Assembly: GCA_028698975.1 (NCBI GenBank)
Contig: JAQVVK010000026.1
Span: forward strand, 1 to 16,570
Length of the DNA stretch: 16,570 bases
Origin: Victivallaceae bacterium
GTDB taxonomy: Bacteria; Verrucomicrobiota; Lentisphaeria; Victivallales; Victivallaceae
Direction: 5' to 3'
In this document: one piece after another, positions 12,330 to 16,570 of the stretch
Layout: every line of letters begins with the position of its first letter
How positions within the stretch are numbered: the first letter of the stretch is position 1
Notes under the pieces: model-generated
What the model was told of the DNA's origin: nothing
Seen by the model: the letters and a program-made list of their open reading frames with translations, nothing else
The model's database searches: none
Made by a program: the position numbers and the translations under genes

Positions 12330-15071
12330 ATGCATTACAATATCTCGTTGCGTCGGATGACGCGCTTTGCGGCGGCGGCTTTGACCGCGCTGGTGCTGGC
12401 CGGTTGCGCCTCCAGCGAGCGGATGATGCGTTTGTCCGGCGGCGACGGTGCGAGCCATCAACCGCCCCGCAAGGAGCGGCTGGGGAGTTCCTTTGTCGCT
12501 GCGGCCCGCCCGTCGGCCTCGCCGATCGGGTTGGATGCTTCGCTTATCAATTTTTGGCCATTCTTCTTTAGGGGGGCCGGCTATTACTCGGTGCTGTGGC
12601 CGTTTATCGACCGCGATCCCTACGGTTTTGCGGTGCGCCCATTTTACAACCGCGAGGGCAACGAGTACTCGGTGCTGTTTCCCTTGTCGGCGTGGAACCC
12701 GGTCAACGGTGACGGCTGGGTGATAAACGGGTATTGGAATAAATCGCGCTTCGGGGTGGTGCCGTTATTTCAATACTCCGGCGACGACCGCTTCAACTAC
12801 TGCGGTCCGGTGTGGATGTGGCACGGCGCGACCGGGATTTTCCCGCTCGGCTCATTCGGCGGCAATTTCAATTATTGCATGTTGGCGTATTGGCAAAAAA
12901 AACCGGAGAAATTCGGCTTTTTCCCATTGTTTCACTGCACCCCGGGCGATGGGGGGTATGCCGGTTTAGTATATTGGAATATTTGCGGCGGCAAGTTGGC
13001 GCAGTGGGGCGTACTGCCGGGGCTGGCCGACTTTTCCAAATCGTTCAACCATGTGATGAATGCGTGGTGGACGCCTGAATCGTTCGGCTTTTTCCCGCTC
13101 TGCGGGTTCGGTGACGACTGGTGGTACGCGCTTCCGGCGTGGAAGTCGGATCGGCGTTTCGGTGTGTTCCCGGTGCTGTGGTGGCGTGATGCGGTCAACC
13201 ATACCGTGTTTCCGCTCTACACCATAGACGACAACGGGGATTTTTTCCTGTCGCCGGTGGTCGGCTGGAAACGCACGCCCGGTGAACGCATGCTTTCCGT
13301 GCTGGGGCCGCTGTGGGTTTCCTCCCGGCGGCGCATTCCGGACTGCGACAGCCGGGCGACGGAACGGATCGAAAGAGGTGATTTTTATCGTGAAGAAAGC
13401 GATTTTACGCTGGCCGGCGGCCTGTTTTACCGGGGCGAAACCAGCATTAGCCGGGGTGGCTTGATTTTCCACTACGTTTCCCGTAAAAACTGGGAGGTGC
13501 TGCGCCCCGAGGTGTGGAGCGAATTGAAAAAAGTGGGCATTTCCACCGAACCCGCGTCATACGACGAGCTGAAGCTGGTTTATAAGCAAATCGCCGCCGC
13601 CATGCCGATGGAGGAAAAATTTTATTGTGGCGTTGCTCCGTTGTTTCATTACTCGCAGACGGGCGACCGCGGCAACTCGTTCAATCTGCTGCTGGGGCTG
13701 TTGGCATATTGGGATAAAGGTCAGGATCGGAGCTGTTTCCGTATCGGTACCGGGCTGCTTGGCGTGTGGGAGCGTGAGGAGGGCGGTTTATTTCGCCATT
13801 ACCGGTCGTATTCGACGCTGTGCAGTGAAAGCAAACTCGTCATACCCGAATTGCTGTTTGGATCGACCGTTCGGCGATATTATATTCCCCCGGCGGGCAG
13901 TGACGCCGCGCTGAAAGCGATCGGTCTTGCGCTGTCGGAGCTTTCCGGCGCATGCGAATCCCCGGCCGCCCGGCAGACACGCGGTATTATCAACGGCTGG
14001 CTGAACGAACTTGAGCCGGGGTTGTCATTGCCGGAGGACGCGGTAACCTATGAAGCGGTGAAGCGGTTTTGCACAGCCCTGCCGGAGCGTTTGAAGTGGC
14101 CGACACGGGAGTGTGCTACAACCGGCTGGATGCCCTTCTATTTGCATGAAAAAGAGTTGGAGCGCGATAACTGGATATTTCCGGTACTGCTTTCGGGCCA
14201 CACCACGCAAGTTGGTCGTACTACGGGCGCGGTGCTGTGGCCGCTCTATTTTTACCGGCGTGACACTCGTGCCGAAGTTGAGCAGGTGGTGGACAAGGGT
14301 GCGGTTTTGGATACACCTCAAAGTGCCTCGCTGCAAGACGACGCTGGTCGCATTCTTCTTGCGTTTGGCTGGCGCAATCAAAAAGTTGCGGTCGCGGCCG
14401 GGAGTATTCCGGCGCAAAAGCTCAACGTCATATTGGAGAAACTCGACCGTTGGAGTGAAGTCCGGGGCGCGTTTGACGCGGCGGAGCGCGAGCTTGGCAT
14501 ACTTCGACGGGCGTCATTGCCGCTTCCTCCGCCTCCGCCGCAAACCGACACCGCCCCGGTCGTCGTCGATACCGCGTCAGTAACGTATAAGATCGACCAG
14601 GCGGAGAAACGGAGCCGTCAGGCGGCCGCCCGGCTCAAACAGGCGACCGGTCAGTCGAATGAAGCGTTGCAGGCCGCCGGATTGCCCGCCTTGCCGCCGA
14701 CCGCCGGAGTTGACGCGGTGGCCGCCTTGCGGAGCCGGGTCGCCAAAGAAAACACCGGGGAAGTCGAGCTATCCAGCGTCGATACCTTGCTTTACAATCA
14801 AATAACCGGCGGCGGGATGGGGCGGTGGAGCGTTTTAGGCCTGCTGGCCCGCGGCGAATACGACAACGCCCGGCAAAAAGAGAGTGTCGAAGTTCTGAAA
14901 TTCCTTTACCGCCGCCGTCAGGAGGGAACTCGCTCGGAACTTCTGTTCTTTCCCTTTATCACCCGCCGCACGGATGGCGACGACTGGCATTGGAGTTTCA
15001 TGTACCGGGTGTTTGACTGCTGGAAAAAGGGCGGCGAGACCGGCGGCCACATCTTCTTTATACCGTTTTGA
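12330..15071 (+). CDS. Large lipoprotein with 27-residue aromatic/proline repeats (unknown family)
   Basis: I do not recognise this 913-residue protein. A basic n-region, hydrophobic core and lipobox LAGC put the lipidated Cys at 26; the following Ala-Ser would favour the outer membrane by the E. coli rule. Residues 85-330 hold a tandem repeat centred on [FWY]-G/S-[VIF]-[FVLW]-P: the prolines lie at 91, 118, 145, 172, 199 (exactly 27 apart), then 230, 256, 281. Each unit looks like a beta-hairpin with a second strand rich in Trp/Tyr (such as YCGPVWMW, CMLAYWQ). Isolated copies recur at P437, P618, P638 and P875, and the chain ends IFFIPF. Between about 730 and 780 are a five-proline run and a charged helical stretch. 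Start ATG 12330 has AAGGAG 9 nt upstream. Possible folds are a beta-solenoid, propeller or barrel; function is unknown. Confidence 0.88.
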   Translation: MHYNISLRRMTRFAAAALTALVLAGCASSERMMRLSGGDGASHQPPRKERLGSSFVAAARPSASPIGLDASLINFWPFFFRGAGYYSVLWPFIDRDPYGFAVRPFYNREGNEYSVLFPLSAWNPVNGDGWVINGYWNKSRFGVVPLFQYSGDDRFNYCGPVWMWHGATGIFPLGSFGGNFNYCMLAYWQKKPEKFGFFPLFHCTPGDGGYAGLVYWNICGGKLAQWGVLPGLADFSKSFNHVMNAWWTPESFGFFPLCGFGDDWWYALPAWKSDRRFGVFPVLWWRDAVNHTVFPLYTIDDNGDFFLSPVVGWKRTPGERMLSVLGPLWVSSRRRIPDCDSRATERIERGDFYREESDFTLAGGLFYRGETSISRGGLIFHYVSRKNWEVLRPEVWSELKKVGISTEPASYDELKLVYKQIAAAMPMEEKFYCGVAPLFHYSQTGDRGNSFNLLLGLLAYWDKGQDRSCFRIGTGLLGVWEREEGGLFRHYRSYSTLCSESKLVIPELLFGSTVRRYYIPPAGSDAALKAIGLALSELSGACESPAARQTRGIINGWLNELEPGLSLPEDAVTYEAVKRFCTALPERLKWPTRECATTGWMPFYLHEKELERDNWIFPVLLSGHTTQVGRTTGAVLWPLYFYRRDTRAEVEQVVDKGAVLDTPQSASLQDDAGRILLAFGWRNQKVAVAAGSIPAQKLNVILEKLDRWSEVRGAFDAAERELGILRRASLPLPPPPPQTDTAPVVVDTASVTYKIDQAEKRSRQAAARLKQATGQSNEALQAAGLPALPPTAGVDAVAALRSRVAKENTGEVELSSVDTLLYNQITGGGMGRWSVLGLLARGEYDNARQKESVEVLKFLYRRRQEGTRSELLFFPFITRRTDGDDWHWSFMYRVFDCWKKGGETGGHIFFIPF
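12597..13172 (+). repeat. Tandem 27-residue protein repeat region in the lipoprotein
   Basis: Codons for residues 90-281. Five consecutive prolines are spaced by exactly 27 residues (81 bp): 91, 118, 145, 172, 199; the next units are 31, 26 and 25 residues long. The motifs around the prolines are SVLWP, SVLFP, FGVVP, TGIFP, FGFFP, WGVLP, FGFFP and FGVFP. DNA identity between units is low to the eye, so this is an old, diverged protein repeat and not a recent DNA duplication. Confidence 0.8.
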
Positions 15072-15072
15072 A

Positions 15073-16401
15073 TTATTTGAACGGCGGCAGCGACAGGCCG
15101 CCGGTTTTGACCGGTACTCGTTTATTCCACATTTCGCGGAAGAGCTGTTCAAGCGTGTTGCGGACCGCCTTGGTTTCGGGTTGCGTCACCCGCCGGTACG
15201 AGTAGAAGATCGAACCGGACACCTCCGGCTTGGCCGACAGATAGCTCATCTGGTTGTGTAACTCCGCCCCCGGCCAGCTTCCCAGCCGGTGGATGCCTTG
15301 GCCGATGTAGAGCCTCACCCCGGTGCCGCGCACCGTGGCGCACCACCAGTCGACCAACCCGGCAAAGGCGGCGCGTTCGTGGCCGAAATCCCAATAGAGC
15401 TGAGGGGCGATGTAATCGACCCAGCCGTTTTTGACCCAGGCGCGTGAGTCGGCGTACTGCGCCGAATATGACTGTTTGCCGCCGGTCGGCGATCCGCCGC
15501 TCAACTCTTTGGCGTTGCCCCAGATGCCAAACGGACTTACGCCGAATTCAATCTTGCGCTTTTGCAGTTTCGCCACATCCTTTACCGTTTCGTGAACGTC
15601 CCGGATCACCCGGTTGACGTTGTCGCGCCGCCAGTCGGAGCGCGACAGGCGGCGGGGATTGTAGCGCGTAAAACTGGCGCGGTCGGCGTCGCCGGTGCCG
15701 CCGTACGGGTAGAAATAATCGTCGAAATGGATACCCGCCACGTCGTATTTGCCGACGATTTCGGCCACGGTTTCCACAATATGCCTCGCCACCAGAGGGT
15801 GCCCCGGGTCGAGAAAGAGGTTGTTGCGGCCGTCGGGCAGGGTTACCGAAAGCACGCATTCGGGGTGTTTTCTTGCAAAGTTGTTTGACGACAGGGTATT
15901 GAGATACGCCTGTTTGCCGAGTTTTGTGCCGTTGTTCACCCGGTAGGGGTTGAGCCACGCATGAAATTCAATGCCGTTTTTGCGGCACTCGGAAGTCATA
16001 AATTCAAGCGGATCGAAGCCGCCCATCCCGTGCCCCTCTTCGCCGGTAAGCCAGCGCGACCACGGGTTCAGCCGTGACGGATAAAAGGCGTCGTTCATCG
16101 GCCGCACCTGAAAAAACAGCGCGTTGAAGTTTCGCCGCCTGATCTGCGCTACCATGCGGCGAAATTGCGTCTTGAACTCCTGCGCGTTGTTGCAGCGGTC
16201 AAAGTCGATGTTTTCCACCGTGGCCGCCCAAACGCCGCGCATTTCGGCGCGGCGCGGGGTATATCGGTCAGGTATTTCCACCGGCCGGCGGTCGTAATCG
16301 CCGCCGCGCCGCACATTGTGCCCGCGCTGGTCGGTGAGCGTTTGCGCCGACAGCGTAAGCGCGGCAAGCACAATCGCAAATATGAACGGCAGCTTTTTCA
16401 A
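15073..16401 (-). CDS. GHL10-family glycosyl hydrolase, DigH-like, exported
   Basis: The 442-residue product belongs to glycosyl-hydrolase-like family 10 (formerly DUF187), whose E. coli member DigH (YddW, about 439 residues) cleaves peptidoglycan glycan strands stripped of stem peptides. A signal peptide is clear: KK, hydrophobic residues 5-17, and LSA-Q, with probable cleavage after A19. Conserved blocks follow in TIM-barrel order: MRGVWAATVENIDF (54-67), NALFFQVRPMNDAFYPS (93-109), DPLEFM, EFHAWLNPYR (145-154), AGIHFDDYFYP (222-232), FGVSPFGIW, and DYIAPQLYWDFG. The start is TTG at 16401, overlapping the upstream stop as TTGA, with no good ribosome site, so coupled reinitiation is likely. 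The stop is one base from the lipoprotein stop, and its last codons contain the hairpin at 15082-15108. Peptidoglycan as substrate is inferred from the family. Confidence 0.92.
   Translation of the reverse strand: MKKLPFIFAIVLAALTLSAQTLTDQRGHNVRRGGDYDRRPVEIPDRYTPRRAEMRGVWAATVENIDFDRCNNAQEFKTQFRRMVAQIRRRNFNALFFQVRPMNDAFYPSRLNPWSRWLTGEEGHGMGGFDPLEFMTSECRKNGIEFHAWLNPYRVNNGTKLGKQAYLNTLSSNNFARKHPECVLSVTLPDGRNNLFLDPGHPLVARHIVETVAEIVGKYDVAGIHFDDYFYPYGGTGDADRASFTRYNPRRLSRSDWRRDNVNRVIRDVHETVKDVAKLQKRKIEFGVSPFGIWGNAKELSGGSPTGGKQSYSAQYADSRAWVKNGWVDYIAPQLYWDFGHERAAFAGLVDWWCATVRGTGVRLYIGQGIHRLGSWPGAELHNQMSYLSAKPEVSGSIFYSYRRVTQPETKAVRNTLEQLFREMWNKRVPVKTGGLSLPPFK
15082..15108 (+). terminator. Candidate terminator of the lipoprotein gene, inside the opposing gene
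   Basis: CGGCGGC (15082-15088) pairs with GCCGCCG (15097-15103) around the 8-nt loop AGCGACAG, followed by GTTTTG. The T-run is short (four). It lies 10 nt after the lipoprotein stop and within the last codons of the convergent hydrolase gene. The stem is the same sequence as in the lepA terminator. Confidence 0.5.
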
Positions 16402-16570
16402 GACCGTTTGCCGTAGTATGCTCCGCCACGCCGTTTGCGCGGCGGCGGCCGGCGGTCGCGCTGCTGGGTCGACGGCCGCGGATTGCCCTTGGTCCAGGCG
16501 TCTTCGAGCGGAGCAATATCTCTACCCTCGACCGCATTGCGTAACATCATAAGTTCACGAGCATGCGGAT
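16398..16570 (-). CDS. C-terminal end of an unidentified protein with basic Pro/Arg-rich tail (partial)
   Basis: In the minus frame that ends with TGA at 16400-16398, 56 codons are open to the window edge. The visible part is a short ordinary stretch (HARELMMLRNAVEGRDIAP) followed by a disordered, basic tail with RPSTQQRDRRPPPRKRRGG and the ending YYGKRS. Two features support a real gene: its stop overlaps the TTG start of the hydrolase gene as TTGA, and the other two minus frames meet early stops here. Such tails are common on RNA-binding proteins, but I cannot name the family from this fragment. Confidence 0.6.
   Translation of the reverse strand, partial: PHARELMMLRNAVEGRDIAPLEDAWTKGNPRPSTQQRDRRPPPRKRRGGAYYGKRS

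Noticed and set aside
16268..16537. 89-codon minus-strand frame at the right edge
   Set aside because: It overlaps the hydrolase signal peptide region in another frame and is Arg/Ala-rich without motifs; the frame ending at 16398 fits the TTGA junction better.

Overview
The window is a gene-dense, GC-rich stretch of a bacterial chromosome (no tRNA, rRNA, CRISPR array, insertion sequence or phage gene seen). The envelope genes (an outer-membrane-type lipoprotein, two GT-C membrane proteins, a DigH-like periplasmic glycan hydrolase) point to a diderm. I suspect a member of the PVC superphylum (Lentisphaerota/Victivallales or a relative), but this is inference from general protein flavour and not from a marker gene placed on a tree.

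Layout. 1-1842 (-): mutS, cut by the window edge just before its ATPase. 1966-3774 (+): lepA, divergent from mutS, with a perfect 22-bp palindrome over its promoter. 3794-4297 (-): a DUF2062 membrane protein. 4370-6110 (-): a metX-metW methionine operon. 6279-8091 (+): an HPr phosphocarrier overlapping a GT-C-like membrane protein. 8045-9838 and 9843-10406 (-): frr followed after 4 nt by a PMT/ArnT-type GT-C glycosyltransferase. 10407-10637: a 231-bp leader/intergenic region. 10638-12169 (-): galE overlapping a DnaQ-like exonuclease. 12330-15071 (+): a 913-residue lipoprotein with a 27-residue aromatic/proline repeat. 15073-16401 (-): a GHL10/DigH-like glycosyl hydrolase, coupled to an upstream gene whose last 56 codons are visible.

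Themes. Methionine entry (MetX acylates homoserine; MetW is its usual partner), UDP-sugar supply (GalE), lipid-linked sugar transfer (GT-C proteins), peptidoglycan glycan turnover (GHL10) and housekeeping (MutS, LepA, RRF) are interleaved. The control signals are consistent: several gene starts carry a TTGAAA-N17-TATATT-like promoter, several genes use TTG or GTG starts, two gene pairs overlap as TTGA, and two plus-strand genes appear to end at hairpins encoded inside the 3' ends of the opposing genes.

The least ordinary items are the repeat lipoprotein, the palindromic lepA promoter, the tail-to-tail overlapping pair of GT-C proteins, and the structured 231-bp stretch before frr. No obviously new multi-gene system is visible.
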